NCBI GenBank assembly: GCA_973895155.1
Contig: OZ316892.1
Span: forward strand, 15,748,001 to 15,812,000
Reading direction: 5' to 3'
DNA: 64,000 nt
DNA from: Marsupella aquatica
Lineage: Eukaryota > Marchantiophyta
Position numbers and translations under genes: made by a program. Position 1 is the stretch's first letter; every line of letters begins with the position of its first letter. The notes under the pieces were generated by a model. The model was given only the letters and a program-made list of their open reading frames with translations. It was not told the DNA's origin and did no database searches. Positions 47,832 to 57,930 of the stretch are shown one piece after another.

Positions 47832-49865
47832 CTAATGCCTGGCACGCTTGCCAGAGCCGCCCGAATGGGAACGGCCATCCCGCTGCCTTCGAAGCCTGTC
47901 ATTGTCCGCCTTGAGGAGCTGGACCTGGTCCAGCAGAGATTCGTTCTCTCGCCTTGCCGCGTCCGTCTCCTCTGCTGCCTCCTGACATGCCTCCTCCAGC
48001 TGCTGGGCGTCGCTCGTCAGTTTACTCGCCAGCTGGTCCTGCTTCTCGGCCTCGGTTTGGAGCCGCGCCATCTCGGCCTGCAGCGTGGCTATCTCCGTCG
48101 CGTCCCGTTGGGCTCGCTCCTCGGCCTCCTCCAGGTCTTTCTGCCAGGTGACAGCTTGTTTCTTCAAACTGTCAATCTGGTTCCAGAGTCGTGTAATCTC
48201 GGCCTCGTTCCCGGCTTTGGCCTGTTCGGCTAGGGCGGTAAGAGCGTACGCCTTTGCTAACAACTCATCGGCGGCTGCAACCTTGGGTCGTAGTTGCAGA
48301 AGCTCAGCCTCTTGAGCCGCCACTTCGTTCTTTAGGTACACGGACTCCACCTGGTACCGCTCTATCCTCTGAAGGGCCTCCGACTGGGCCCGACCTGCCT
48401 TTACGGCGGCAACCAACTCCTGATTGAAGAAACAGGCTACCTTTCGGGCCATGAACTCCCCGGTATCCCGGGCAATTTGATGAGAGAAATCTCCCAGAAG
48501 CCCGTTCAGAAATGTACCCTGTACGAAGAGTTCCGGGTGGTCCAAGTTGTGCTTGTCCGGATTTGGGCACGGGCAGACATCAACACGCGTAGGGGCCGGG
48601 GCAGTGACGTCCAGCCCTGGGGACATAACGTTGAAAGGGGCTGGAGTGTCCTCCTGCAGCGATGTCCGGTTCTCCGGAATTGCCACCGGCGGGTCCTTGG
48701 GAGACCCGGGTTCGGGTAAGACCTCTGCCGTACCAACTTCTGTACTTAGCCCGGCGAGTTGGGTCGCATCAACGGTTGCGACGACCGACCCCTCTGGTGC
48801 CTCCTCGGTTACGATTACAGCTATTTGTGGAGGTGGGGTGGGTGAAGCTGGCGTGTCCACTGGACTTCGGGCCTCGGGTTGGGGCCGTCTCTCCAATCCC
48901 GGAAAAACCCACCTAGCTGGGACCAGCTTTGTAACGTTGATGCGGGGAAGGGTTCGTCGATCAAACCGGGCGTACCACTCAAGAATGATTTCGATGTGGC
49001 TAGCGAAATACGCCTTCCCGCCAATGTACAGTGTCTTCCTTCGCCGCTCCATCTCTTCATGGAATTTCTTAGTGAAGTACGACGCCCATTTCCTAGGTCG
49101 ATGGTTCTCGACTTGGATAACCTGGGCGGCGGAGATCTCCCCCCGGGGTTCCATCATGTGGAGAGCGTACCTCTGGAACTCCAGCCGCTCAGCTATCTCG
49201 GGCATGAGGCAGGTCCTCATCACGAACCCGTTGTCTACTGATCCCTCTGAGGGAAAACTTGAAGATTGGTACTTGGCCCCCTTGCCCCCGGGAGCCCGTG
49301 ATTCGACTCGATGGTCACCTTCGGGTAACCCGAAGATCATCTTGAGCCGTTCTTCTGTGAGGGACATATTCCTTCCCCGCAGCCGAGTCTGTTGACGTAC
49401 GTCGTCATAATTCTTGACGAATTCTGTCATGTCCTCCCCGTAGTACCTGCAAGTGTTCCAGGGGAGAGAGGCGAGGTGCTCAAATCCCTGAGTCTTCAGG
49501 TACACCGCATGCTTGGGATGGAGGATGTTGCTGTGAACGTTTTCCCCCATGCGATGCATCGTCACCTTGGCTACGGCTACCGTGGCCAACGGTAACCCGG
49601 ATGCAGTGGCGGATTCCTTCCTCTTCTTTCCCCGTGACTGACTCGGGGAAGGTGATACTTCCCCATCCTCCCGATCGGGCCTGGGGAGTGCCACTGCGGT
49701 TGGTAACGGGCCCGGGGCGGCCACGGTCACCATGTTGTCTGCTGGGGCCGCTCCTGGGGTCAGAGCAGGGGGTGGGGACGATATAGTGTCAGCCCCCCGA
49801 GCGCTTGTTCCTCTGGGCCGCCTGGTCAAGGGTGGGGTAGCCTCGTCGTCATCGCTAAGATCCAC
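47832..49865 (-). CDS. LTR-resident 677-residue protein, 3' LTR copy
   Basis: Starts MDLSDDDEATPP, ends GSGKRARH. Layout: residues 1-100 disordered, Pro/Ser-rich with a GKKRKES basic patch; about 100-310 a globular domain with FEHLASLPWNTCRYYGEDM, FGLPEGDH and a W/Y-rich end; about 310-430 a Pro/Thr/Val-rich linker; about 440-660 a long coiled coil with Leu/Ala heptads (AADELLAKAYALTALAEQ, LLDQVQLLKADNDRLRR). The tail is basic. I do not recognise the family; it is not gag, pol or a known envelope. It lies in the sense orientation of the element, after a TATA box, so it would be the first gene on the element RNA. About 16 residues differ from the 5' LTR copy, and no stop separates the two. The related E2 LTR frame argues that it is a real gene. 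The same frame is open upstream except for TAG codons. Confidence 0.75.
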   Translation of the reverse strand: MDLSDDDEATPPLTRRPRGTSARGADTISSPPPALTPGAAPADNMVTVAAPGPLPTAVALPRPDREDGEVSPSPSQSRGKKRKESATASGLPLATVAVAKVTMHRMGENVHSNILHPKHAVYLKTQGFEHLASLPWNTCRYYGEDMTEFVKNYDDVRQQTRLRGRNMSLTEERLKMIFGLPEGDHRVESRAPGGKGAKYQSSSFPSEGSVDNGFVMRTCLMPEIAERLEFQRYALHMMEPRGEISAAQVIQVENHRPRKWASYFTKKFHEEMERRRKTLYIGGKAYFASHIEIILEWYARFDRRTLPRINVTKLVPARWVFPGLERRPQPEARSPVDTPASPTPPPQIAVIVTEEAPEGSVVATVDATQLAGLSTEVGTAEVLPEPGSPKDPPVAIPENRTSLQEDTPAPFNVMSPGLDVTAPAPTRVDVCPCPNPDKHNLDHPELFVQGTFLNGLLGDFSHQIARDTGEFMARKVACFFNQELVAAVKAGRAQSEALQRIERYQVESVYLKNEVAAQEAELLQLRPKVAAADELLAKAYALTALAEQAKAGNEAEITRLWNQIDSLKKQAVTWQKDLEEAEERAQRDATEIATLQAEMARLQTEAEKQDQLASKLTSDAQQLEEACQEAAEETDAARRENESLLDQVQLLKADNDRLRRQRDGRSHSGGSGKRARH

Positions 49866-50132
49866 AGCGTTGATGACGGAGCGTACCTGTGCTGGCTGGG
49901 TGATAGGTGGTGGGGTTTGGCTAGGCTACGGCTGAGGCTGAGGCTGGGGTTGCATGGGCACGGGTACGGGTACGGGTACGGGTACGAGTACGGGCCCGGC
50001 TGAGTTGGTCATGTTGGTTGATGGCCGAGTTCCCATGAAGCTCTGCAGGTGCTGGTAGAAGTTCTCCGAAGCGAGTGCGGGCGCCCTTGTTGAACGGTTG
50101 GTACTGGACTCGCCGTTAATGACAGCCCGAAC

Positions 50133-50477
50133 CTAGGCAGGGATGTGGTCGAAGTGATGTCGTTGCAGGTCGATTGTACCCGGGATATTGAAGACCTCGT
50201 CCGGAAGCCGAAGCAATGCTTCCCAGAACCCGATATATTTATCTCCGTTGAAGTACCCAGATACCTCAGCTGGTCGGTAAAGCTCGCTCTGAGATGGGTA
50301 GTCAAAGTTAAGGACGTAGTGGTGTCGTCCTGCTAGGTGGATGACTCTCTCGTATTCGCGTTCGATCTCGTATCGGCGCGGGTTGGCGTGTATCAATGAA
50401 TCGGCCAAGTCCCTTCCGGTAGATAGGAACTGCATCCAGAATCAAATGGCCGAGCTGGAGAGGATCGTGTGCGACAT
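50133..50477 (-). pseudogene. LTR upstream ORF, 3' LTR copy (TGA-broken)
   Basis: Counterpart of the 114-residue ORF at 60,226-60,570. Here CGA has become TGA near 50,442 (after SSSAI), a CpG transition, leaving an internal Met start. It is in the same frame as the 677-codon ORF, separated by two TAG codons. Confidence 0.6.
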
Positions 50478-50577
50478 TCAGAGGAGATAGTAGTGGCGAC
50501 CTAGAGAGAACGAGAGAGCTGGGGTCAAAGCTGGCGCGCGGACTGATGGACTGGTGCACTACAAAGGGTTGGCTCCC

Positions 50578-50585
50578 CTTTTATA
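50578..50585 (-). promoter_or_regulatory. TATA box in E1 3' LTR
   Basis: TATAAAAG on the minus strand, about 100 bp upstream of the ATG of the LTR upstream ORF. It places U3 at 50,943 to about 50,550 and the ORFs within R/U5. Confidence 0.65.
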
Positions 50586-50910
50586 CTTTGAGGGCTTGTC
50601 GATCCCCGACGTCTCCTCGACGCCCATAGGTTGAACCGCTCACGCTTGTGGTGTACCGGCCACTCCGCCGGTCTGAGTCAGCGTGCGTCAGTGGCCGCTT
50701 CCTTAAGTTTGTTATACGGACCCGAGGGAGGGGCCCCTCCACGCTCGTAACCCGGGTGTGCGAATAGCGACCCGCCGCCAGCCCGAACCTGAAGTCCCCC
50801 TTATTGCCTAATGATGTCCTACCCCTAATGATTACCTAAATACTGTCGTTATGCTAATAATAGCGGCCTAAGACCCACCTAATGCGCGTGCCGAGCGCAG
50901 TTAGACTAAA

Positions 50911-53900
50911 TCACTCATTAACCGCCGTACCGACGGCGTCACATAGCTCCCTGCTTAATTGTGAAGCATCCTCGCGAACATCGCTATCGGCGTCGTCATC
51001 TTGATGGTGGTACTTTTTTACACGATTGTAGCTGATTCGCGTGGGGAGTAAATCGCCGGCATACGTCGCAAGCTCCAAAGATCCGTTTCGGTAGATCTGA
51101 TTGACAAGGAAGGGCCCCAACCACCGGGTATGCAGCTTCCCTGGAAACTGCATGTACCTACTATCGTACAGAAGGACTAGATCGCCTGCCACGACGTCGA
51201 CCCTCCGTAGTCCTTTGTCGTGCTGCTTCTTCGAAGTTGCCTGTTTCTTCACGGTGTGTCGAGCTGCCAGTAGCCGTGCTTCTTCCAAGGCTTCAATCTG
51301 ATAAGCTCGGTCTGACAGACTTTCAGATTCAGGTAAGCGATCCCGAATGCTGATCCGTGGAGTGTGCACTTCAAATTCGACGGGCACCAACGAATGTTGG
51401 CCGAACACCAGAAAGTACGGGCTGTGACTTGTAGTAGTTTTGTAAGCTAGGTTATACGAGTACACCGCCGCGTACAACTTATCATCCCAATCCGTTTTGT
51501 GCGCAGCTACAGTTTTGTTGAGGATCCTCCCAATGATACCATTTGCTCTCTCCGCCATCCCGTTGGCTTTAGGATGATATGGGGTAGTCTTGCGGTGCTT
51601 GACTAGGTAACGCTCCGTAAGCTGGGCTACGGTGTCATTGAGGAAGTGGGTTCCACGGTCGCTTACCAATTCTAAGGGCGGTCCGAATCGGGTGAAAATC
51701 TGTTCGTATAAGAATCTGGCACTGGTTGCGGCGTCGTCCTTTACCGTAGCCCGCGCTTCGACCCATTTGGTGGAGTAATCAATAGCTAATAGGATGTACC
51801 TGCACCTTCGCCTTCGGGTAACGGGAGTGAACGGTCCGATATAATCAATTCCCCATTTTTCGAATGGTGCCAATGGAAGCACAGATGTGAGCGGGTGATG
51901 ATGAGCCCGCCTCGGGGCCCCCGCTCGTTGACACAAGTCACAGCCTTTAATGAAGCGCTGTACATCCCGATGCAACGTAGGCCACCAATACCCCGAGTCC
52001 AGAATCTTTCGGGCTATCGTAACTGCCGCGAAATGGCCTCCAGCTTCTTCTTCATGCAGGGCCCGTATCACGATAAGTGTCTCCTTATACTCTAAGCAGC
52101 GTCGTAACTTTCCGTTAATACCTTCCTTATGTAGGTGACCCTGTATCATGACGTAAGGCCCAGCTTTCCGTAAAAACACAGCGGCGGCCTCCTGATTGAT
52201 ACCGTCAGGGATGCGGCCCGTTAAAAGGAAGGTGATTATTGAGCCGTACCACGTTGGTGTCCCTTCCCCCACGTGGAACAACTCCTCATCCGGAAAAATA
52301 TCATCAATTGGCTGATCGACTGGTACGCCGTCCAGTCGTGAAAAGAAATCGGCATTGAGGTGTACCCTTCCTGCCCGAACCCGAACTTCGTAATTAAATT
52401 CCTGGAGAAGTAGCACCCACCGGGCTATCCGTCCTGTCACATCCGCTTTGTTGACCATGTACTTCAGGCTATCATGATCCGTGTGGAAAATGACCTTGTA
52501 GCCTAGCAGATAGTGTCGGAACTTTTTACACGAGTAGATTATTCCCAAAGCTTCTCGATCAGTGGGGGAATAATTCTTTTCGGCTGCAAATAGTTGACGG
52601 CTAGCGAAATAGATGGGGTGATCACGTCCATCCTCATCTAGCTGACTAAGTACGGATCCGATACAGAACCCTGACACATCGACATACACGTGGAACTCCT
52701 TATTCCAGTCTGGGGTGACCATGATAGGCGCGGTGGTGAGTCGTTTACGGAGTTCCTCAAAAGCAATCCGTCTTCGGGGTGTCTCCTCGACCGCTGCGTC
52801 TTTCTTCATCATCTCAGTTAAGGGCAACGCAATTTTAGCAAAGTCTTTAATGAACCGGCGGTAATACCCTACGCAGCCCAAGAAGGATCGTACTGCTTTT
52901 TGATCCAAGGGGAACACCACCGCCATCCAGGCCGCAACTTTCTCTTGGTCCACCTCAATGCCCCGTTTGGACACACGATGCCCGAGTAACACCCCCTCCT
53001 CTACCCCGAAGAAGCATTTGGCGGGATGTAGTTTGAGGTTAACATCTCGGCATCGTTGCAACGTTCGTCGTAGGTGTTCGGGGTGCATGGCAACGGTTCC
53101 GAAGATGGCAAAGTCATCGATAAATATCTCCAAAAATTCCCGTAGGAAATCGTGGAAGATATTCATCATAAGGCGCTGAAACATAGCCGGGGCGTTACAC
53201 AGACCAAAAGGCATCCTCCGAAATGCGAACGTTCCCCACTCCGTAGTGAAAGTTGTTTTGAGTTGATCCGCGAGACGAATCCAGATTTGGTTATAACCTG
53301 AATACCCGTCAAGGAATGTATAGATTTCATTTCGGGCCACCATATCTAGAACCATATCCGTGAATGGTAATGGGTAATGGTCTTTTCGGGTTGCGTCATT
53401 CAGCTTACGGTAGTCCTGACAGATACGAATCTTAGGTTTTCCATCCGTACCTCCCTTCTTTGGTACAATGACAATGGGAGAGACCCAGTCGCTGGCCATT
53501 ACCGGGTAAATGATATCGGCGGCGAGGAGACGATCAATTTCCTCCTTCACTAAGATGGAGTACCTCGGATTCATGCGACGTTGTCGCTGTCGTACCGCAT
53601 GGGCTCCTAGGTTCAGATCGATTGTGTGTTCTCCCAACTCGGGGGAGACGCTTGTTAAATCATGATGACTCCATGCAAACACATCTTCATATTCCTTGAG
53701 CAAAGCTTGGATGGATTTTTCAGCCTTCCCCGTCAGAGCGTGGCCCAGGTTAAAAGATTTGTCCATCCCAATAGTGTACTTCCGGTAATGCTCCTTCCTG
53801 ATGACTTCAACCTGGTTTCGTAGACTCGGGTCCAGGCTCGCGTCAAGCTCAGCTAACCGAACCCCTCCGTACATGGGTGGGACCGGGATTGGTCTCGGGA

Positions 53901-54072
53901 TGGGGTTTACTTCCTCCAATTGCGGAATGGACGGATCCCATGAGACTCGCTTTTTATGTCTCGGTCTCGAGTTTTCAGCCTCAGGCGGTTGTTGGGCTGG
54001 TTCATGGTTACGAGGCTCTGAAATGGAAGGAGTAGCCTCGGCTCCCTGCTTAGCTGGAGCCGTGTCCTCCAT
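50911..54072 (-). CDS. E1 pol: RT, RNase H, integrase
   Basis: 1,053 codons without a stop. Order: N-terminal linker (about 1-150); RT with IRICQDYRKLNDATRKDHYP, GYSGYNQIWI and catalytic EIFIDDFAIFG; RNase H with HVYVDVSGF, TDREALGIIYSCKKF and HTDHDSLKYMVNK; integrase zinc domain (HEEEAGGHF, then CDLCQRAG), catalytic core with GIDYIGPF, SDRGTHF and ANGMAERAN giving D, D and E; and a C-terminal LLYDSRYMQFPGKLHTRWLG module. It copies the element RNA and inserts the DNA. The stop lies inside the 3' LTR, so the last 11 codons are LTR sequence. It follows gag-protease in the same frame after one TGA. In RNase H one expected Asp reads VDVSG, typical of this family. Apparently intact. Confidence 0.93.
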   Translation of the reverse strand: MEDTAPAKQGAEATPSISEPRNHEPAQQPPEAENSRPRHKKRVSWDPSIPQLEEVNPIPRPIPVPPMYGGVRLAELDASLDPSLRNQVEVIRKEHYRKYTIGMDKSFNLGHALTGKAEKSIQALLKEYEDVFAWSHHDLTSVSPELGEHTIDLNLGAHAVRQRQRRMNPRYSILVKEEIDRLLAADIIYPVMASDWVSPIVIVPKKGGTDGKPKIRICQDYRKLNDATRKDHYPLPFTDMVLDMVARNEIYTFLDGYSGYNQIWIRLADQLKTTFTTEWGTFAFRRMPFGLCNAPAMFQRLMMNIFHDFLREFLEIFIDDFAIFGTVAMHPEHLRRTLQRCRDVNLKLHPAKCFFGVEEGVLLGHRVSKRGIEVDQEKVAAWMAVVFPLDQKAVRSFLGCVGYYRRFIKDFAKIALPLTEMMKKDAAVEETPRRRIAFEELRKRLTTAPIMVTPDWNKEFHVYVDVSGFCIGSVLSQLDEDGRDHPIYFASRQLFAAEKNYSPTDREALGIIYSCKKFRHYLLGYKVIFHTDHDSLKYMVNKADVTGRIARWVLLLQEFNYEVRVRAGRVHLNADFFSRLDGVPVDQPIDDIFPDEELFHVGEGTPTWYGSIITFLLTGRIPDGINQEAAAVFLRKAGPYVMIQGHLHKEGINGKLRRCLEYKETLIVIRALHEEEAGGHFAAVTIARKILDSGYWWPTLHRDVQRFIKGCDLCQRAGAPRRAHHHPLTSVLPLAPFEKWGIDYIGPFTPVTRRRRCRYILLAIDYSTKWVEARATVKDDAATSARFLYEQIFTRFGPPLELVSDRGTHFLNDTVAQLTERYLVKHRKTTPYHPKANGMAERANGIIGRILNKTVAAHKTDWDDKLYAAVYSYNLAYKTTTSHSPYFLVFGQHSLVPVEFEVHTPRISIRDRLPESESLSDRAYQIEALEEARLLAARHTVKKQATSKKQHDKGLRRVDVVAGDLVLLYDSRYMQFPGKLHTRWLGPFLVNQIYRNGSLELATYAGDLLPTRISYNRVKKYHHQDDDADSDVREDASQLSRELCDAVGTAVNE
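50944..50956 (-). promoter_or_regulatory. E1 polypurine tract
   Basis: AAGCAGGGAGCTA on the minus strand, immediately before the 3' LTR start TGTGACG. E2 has GGAGGGGGCTA in the same place. Confidence 0.65.
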
Positions 54073-54168
54073 CTCGACGAGTTGTTCGTGCGTTTCCTCA
54101 TCCCCGACAGTAGATGTACTTGGGGTGGACTCAATGGCAGCCCTCGGGTAATTTAGGAGATGTGTTTC

Positions 54169-56910
54169 TCAGGTTGCTTCAACTCCGAAGACATCTTCCT
54201 CGGATAGGGACGAGATGAGTTCGATCATATTGAGTTCCTCTTCCTCCGAGGTCTCCGAATCATATTCCTCGGGTCCTTGTGGGGTTTCTCCCTGATAATC
54301 GTCCATTGCCCAGGATACCCGTACGGTGGGTTCCCCGAACCGTAGCTCCTTCTTTCCCCAATCCGTGACTACGCGGCCACCGTACAACCACGGCCTGCCC
54401 AGAAGAACCGGATAAGAGGAGGGACGAACCGGCCTCATGACTAAGAAGTTGAGATAGAACTCTACCCCTCCCACCAGAGTGGGCACTCGTGTGAGCGTGC
54501 CTAATGGGAGGACCCTTGCCCCGTTTGCTAATCTGATAGCTCGGGCCGTGGGTTGATACGTGAGGTATCCTAACTTGACTGATGTTTCTTCAGTCATGAT
54601 GTTGACTCCCGCTCCTCCGTCTACAAGAACCATCTTGATGGTACAGTTATTAATTTTGATCGAGATGTCCGGCGCTCCAAGGTCCTCGCATATCATGTTG
54701 CAGTCCGCACTCCCAACTCGGGGTAGTCTCCTCCTTCGGCGACCCATGAGCAACTCCCTCAGTTGTCGTCTGTACTGTGGGTTGTTCTGCAGCAGTTGCC
54801 CCACCGTCGCTGTAACCGGGCAACTCTTCACGTCCTCCTTAATATCATAGTCCTCCTTTGTTTCTTTCGTTGGCTGCTGCTTGGCTTCCTCTTGTTTATC
54901 TTGCTTTTCTTGCTCCTGACGCCGGGCTGTCTCGGCTGCTTTGATGTCCTTATCGATTGCCTTCTGGTATTCCCGAGCTTCGTAAGCCTCCAGTTGTTTC
55001 TTTACCAATTCTTCGATGCGGGGGAAAAACAGCTTCGGGTCATCCCATCGGTAGTCATCGTCCTTTTCCGGGGGTATATTTATCGCTGGCTGCACCGGAG
55101 TAGTATCTTGCTTTTTCCTCCGTTTCTCCTCCGTCTTTTCTTCCTTCCGTTCGGCCCTTGTCGACACTCGGTAGCACTCGGCCTCATCCAATGGATTAGG
55201 GTGTTCCGCCACGTCCACCAGATTCACCCACTCGGTGTTGTCATCTTGCCATTCTACAGCAATCATTTGGACGACTGCATCGCTCGTGACTGGTCCAGCC
55301 TGGGCCGGTCTAGCCGCACTCGTTCGAGCAGCGATTACCAACGGACAGTTGGACGTGGAATGAGCCTCCGTTTTGCAAACTTGACATAGTGGGGTGCCTC
55401 GGCCATCTCCCTGACATCTTGGTTGGGTGCATTCCCTCGCAAAGTGTCCTGGCTTTTCACATTTGTAACAAACCGGGGACCACCAAATCCCTGGCTTAGG
55501 AGGGATGCTCGGGTTACTGATAACCTGGAAACTCCGGCCATTACTTGGGTAGGGGTACGCAGTTCTACCCGCTAAATTACGCGGTCCTACCATTGAAATC
55601 TGGTACACGGAATCAGGAGGGTCCTCAAAGAAATACTCCGTGGACTCCCATTCGGGGCCCGGGTTGTCAACATCATCCAGCTCTACTTGGTGAACTCGGT
55701 TCTTCCACCTTGGGCATTCCTGCACCACATGGCCGGATTGGAAGCACTTTGAACACCACGCATGGGCTTGAATCTCAGATGGCTTCTTCTTCTCCATCGG
55801 CTTCTCCGCAAGATGTACTGACAGTGCTTTGAGTCGATCCGTGATTTCGTTCAGCTTGTCTGCTTCGGCAGCCTTTGGATCTGGTATCGTTCTTCGCGCC
55901 CGGGGTTTAATCTTCCCCTCCTTCTTCACTCGTCTCTTCTTCTTTTTGCTCCGGCTTTCGCTCTCCAAGTCACTTCCTGATGAACTGGAGGTAGAGGATC
56001 CGATGCTTGAAGCTAAATCCGAACTGGATTCCGTCTCGGAGCTGGACGAGGTCGAACGATGTTTCTTCTTCTTCTTGCGTTTCTTCTTCCTCTCGTCGTC
56101 CGATTCGGAGTCACTGTCACTGAAGGTTTCATACTTACCCTTCCTGCGGCGTGCTCGCTGGCTCCGCCGGGAGTTATAGGTGGACTCCCGGTAAGTTTCG
56201 GCGCACGCTATGGCCGCCTGCATTGAAATTGGATTATTCTGGCGTACCCAGAATTGCATATTCGTGGGCAAACCATGAAGGAACCATGTAAGCTGGAGCG
56301 CGTCTCCTGGCCTGGGCCGGATCTTGGCCGCAAGTTTCTGAAACTTCTGAATGAACTTCCGCAGGGACTCTTTTTTTCCCATGCGAAGCTGGCCAATCTT
56401 TAATAGAGAACGCTGTTCTGATCCAATGGCACGAAACTCCTGCAGCAATGCAGCTTGGAATTGTGCCCAGGTAGTCCCGGGTGGTAACGAGTTGTACCAT
56501 GGACGAGCTTCTCCCCGCATCACTCCCGGGAGGATGGTTAGCTTAATGGCGTCTTCCCCATTAGCTTTAGCAGTGGCTTCAAACTCATCCAACCATTCAT
56601 CCGAATCATCCCCATGACGCCCTTTGAAAGGTCGATAATGAAATCGCGATCGTTGCGATATTTGTGGAGGCACCTGAGCAGCGCGGGCCACCGGTGGAGC
56701 GGCTGCCATAGGTGGTGGTGGTGGTGGTGGTGGTGGTGGTACCGCAGCAGGGCCGGTCGAACCGGACCCCGAAGATCCCGGGGGTATGTTCATACGTCGG
56801 GACGATTGCGAGTCCTCCGAGCCCGACGAGTCGGAGCTTGTTGTGGTTGCACTTTCTCGTTCGCTGGTCAATCTCCTCAAGTAAGCTGCTTGAGAACGAG
56901 TGACGGGCAT
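54169..56910 (-). CDS. E1 gag-protease, 913 residues
   Basis: Starts MPVTRSQAAYLRR. Early there is a Pro run (PPPPPPPPPP, from GGT repeats at 56,711-56,740). The gag core has RSRFHYRPFKGRHGDD, WLDEFEATAKANG and RPWYNSLPPGTTW; then a Ser/Lys-rich region with KKKRKKKKKH; then three zinc knuckles (CSKCFQSGHVVQEC, CYKCEKPGHFAREC, CQVCKTEAHSTSNC); a Lys/Glu-rich stretch; and a retropepsin domain near the C-terminus with VDGGAGVNIM and VLLGRPWL. It packages RNA and processes the polyprotein. A single TGA (54,169-54,171) separates it from pol in the same frame; the 32 codons between are open. Confidence 0.92.
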   Translation of the reverse strand: MPVTRSQAAYLRRLTSERESATTTSSDSSGSEDSQSSRRMNIPPGSSGSGSTGPAAVPPPPPPPPPPMAAAPPVARAAQVPPQISQRSRFHYRPFKGRHGDDSDEWLDEFEATAKANGEDAIKLTILPGVMRGEARPWYNSLPPGTTWAQFQAALLQEFRAIGSEQRSLLKIGQLRMGKKESLRKFIQKFQKLAAKIRPRPGDALQLTWFLHGLPTNMQFWVRQNNPISMQAAIACAETYRESTYNSRRSQRARRRKGKYETFSDSDSESDDERKKKRKKKKKHRSTSSSSETESSSDLASSIGSSTSSSSGSDLESESRSKKKKRRVKKEGKIKPRARRTIPDPKAAEADKLNEITDRLKALSVHLAEKPMEKKKPSEIQAHAWCSKCFQSGHVVQECPRWKNRVHQVELDDVDNPGPEWESTEYFFEDPPDSVYQISMVGPRNLAGRTAYPYPSNGRSFQVISNPSIPPKPGIWWSPVCYKCEKPGHFARECTQPRCQGDGRGTPLCQVCKTEAHSTSNCPLVIAARTSAARPAQAGPVTSDAVVQMIAVEWQDDNTEWVNLVDVAEHPNPLDEAECYRVSTRAERKEEKTEEKRRKKQDTTPVQPAINIPPEKDDDYRWDDPKLFFPRIEELVKKQLEAYEAREYQKAIDKDIKAAETARRQEQEKQDKQEEAKQQPTKETKEDYDIKEDVKSCPVTATVGQLLQNNPQYRRQLRELLMGRRRRRLPRVGSADCNMICEDLGAPDISIKINNCTIKMVLVDGGAGVNIMTEETSVKLGYLTYQPTARAIRLANGARVLPLGTLTRVPTLVGGVEFYLNFLVMRPVRPSSYPVLLGRPWLYGGRVVTDWGKKELRFGEPTVRVSWAMDDYQGETPQGPEEYDSETSEEEELNMIELISSLSEEDVFGVEAT

Positions 56911-57008
56911 TTACTCATATAAATGCAATGGTTAGTACTACGTCCTGATGTATCCTGCCTAGGTGAATACGCACATGTCTCCCCTCTACGATATGTAGAG
57001 TGCCCCCT

Positions 57009-57021
57009 CCATCTAGCGCCA
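57009..57021 (-). promoter_or_regulatory. E1 primer-binding site
   Basis: TGGCGCTAGATGG on the minus strand, 12 bases inside the 5' LTR end. TGGCGC-starting sites are common in plant Ty3/gypsy elements; I do not assign the tRNA. Although it contains TAGCGCC it is not one of the palindromes. Confidence 0.6.
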
Positions 57022-57930
57022 AAACAAAGGCTATGTCACGTCGTAGGCTTCGGCCTTAACTCAGACTTCAGCTTAGACGGGTACATCCCTCGTAAATCTG
57101 AGGGTTCGGGCAGGAAGGGAAGCACGTAATGCACCTTATTCTTGTAAACTAGCGCTAAGTGCGCATACTGCTAAATACGAACACCTCCTAGGTATGGTTT
57201 GTGTTCCGCCGCCGGAACGTACCTTAGTCGATAGCAGGATCGACCCCGGCTTAAGGGCTTCTAAGCCTTCGTGCTGTCCGCCTTCGATCCGGATTCGATG
57301 ATACAGATCCTCAACCCGTGCTCGCAACCACTTACCCGTAGGCTGCACCCTGTGCACGTCTCGGGTAGTGCGTTCGGCCTGGCGCTGCCACCCATATATG
57401 AGAAACCCACACACATATGCGCACACATGCATACAATCTTGATTTACACGAAGGAAAATGATGGGAAAGGATTTTACTACAAAGGGAACATATGCGTACA
57501 CTTAGTTGACACGACAGCCCTGGAATGCACAGGTTCAAGGCCGAGGGTGCACACTACAACGGAGCCCAGCTCCGCACTCGCCCGGCGAGCTTAGTCCTAC
57601 CCCCTCCCCTTGGTACTCTGTCATTCCCAGAGGTCGGGACTCCCCGCATGTCCCGCGGATGTCCGACTCTGAAACTAAAAACCCCCCCTGCCTCTACCGA
57701 GGGGTGCACTAAATACTAAGAGCCGAGGAACGGGGTGTCCTCTCACCAAAGATTCGCTGACTAAGGTCCTAACTAAGCTGACAGTCAGGCCGGAAAACGG
57801 CTGTGTCTTATTAGAAGATCCTAATCTACGCAGGCTGGACAGCAGGGCAGCGCTGCTGTACCTAAGGCAGGTGCCTATCCCAAGAGCCTGACTAAGCCAA
57901 TCCTAATCCTAATCTATTCCTACTCCGCCG

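Larger units (their letters stand above)
46936..50943 (-). repeat. E1 3' LTR (4,008 bp)
   Basis: Matches 57,034-61,036 base for base with scattered, mainly transition, differences and small indels; for example CGGGTA occurs four times at 49,960 but three times at 60,060. The 46,936-47,831 part shows similarity blocks with the solo LTR at 18.7 kb. Confidence 0.93.

Noticed and set aside
48547-49395. 282-codon plus-strand ORF in the E1 LTR
   Set aside because: It is the antisense shadow of the 677-codon ORF, and in the other LTR the same frame is broken into shorter ORFs.
57009-57021. TAGCGCC next to the E1 5' LTR as a further palindrome
   Set aside because: Only one half-site is present and it is part of the primer-binding site.
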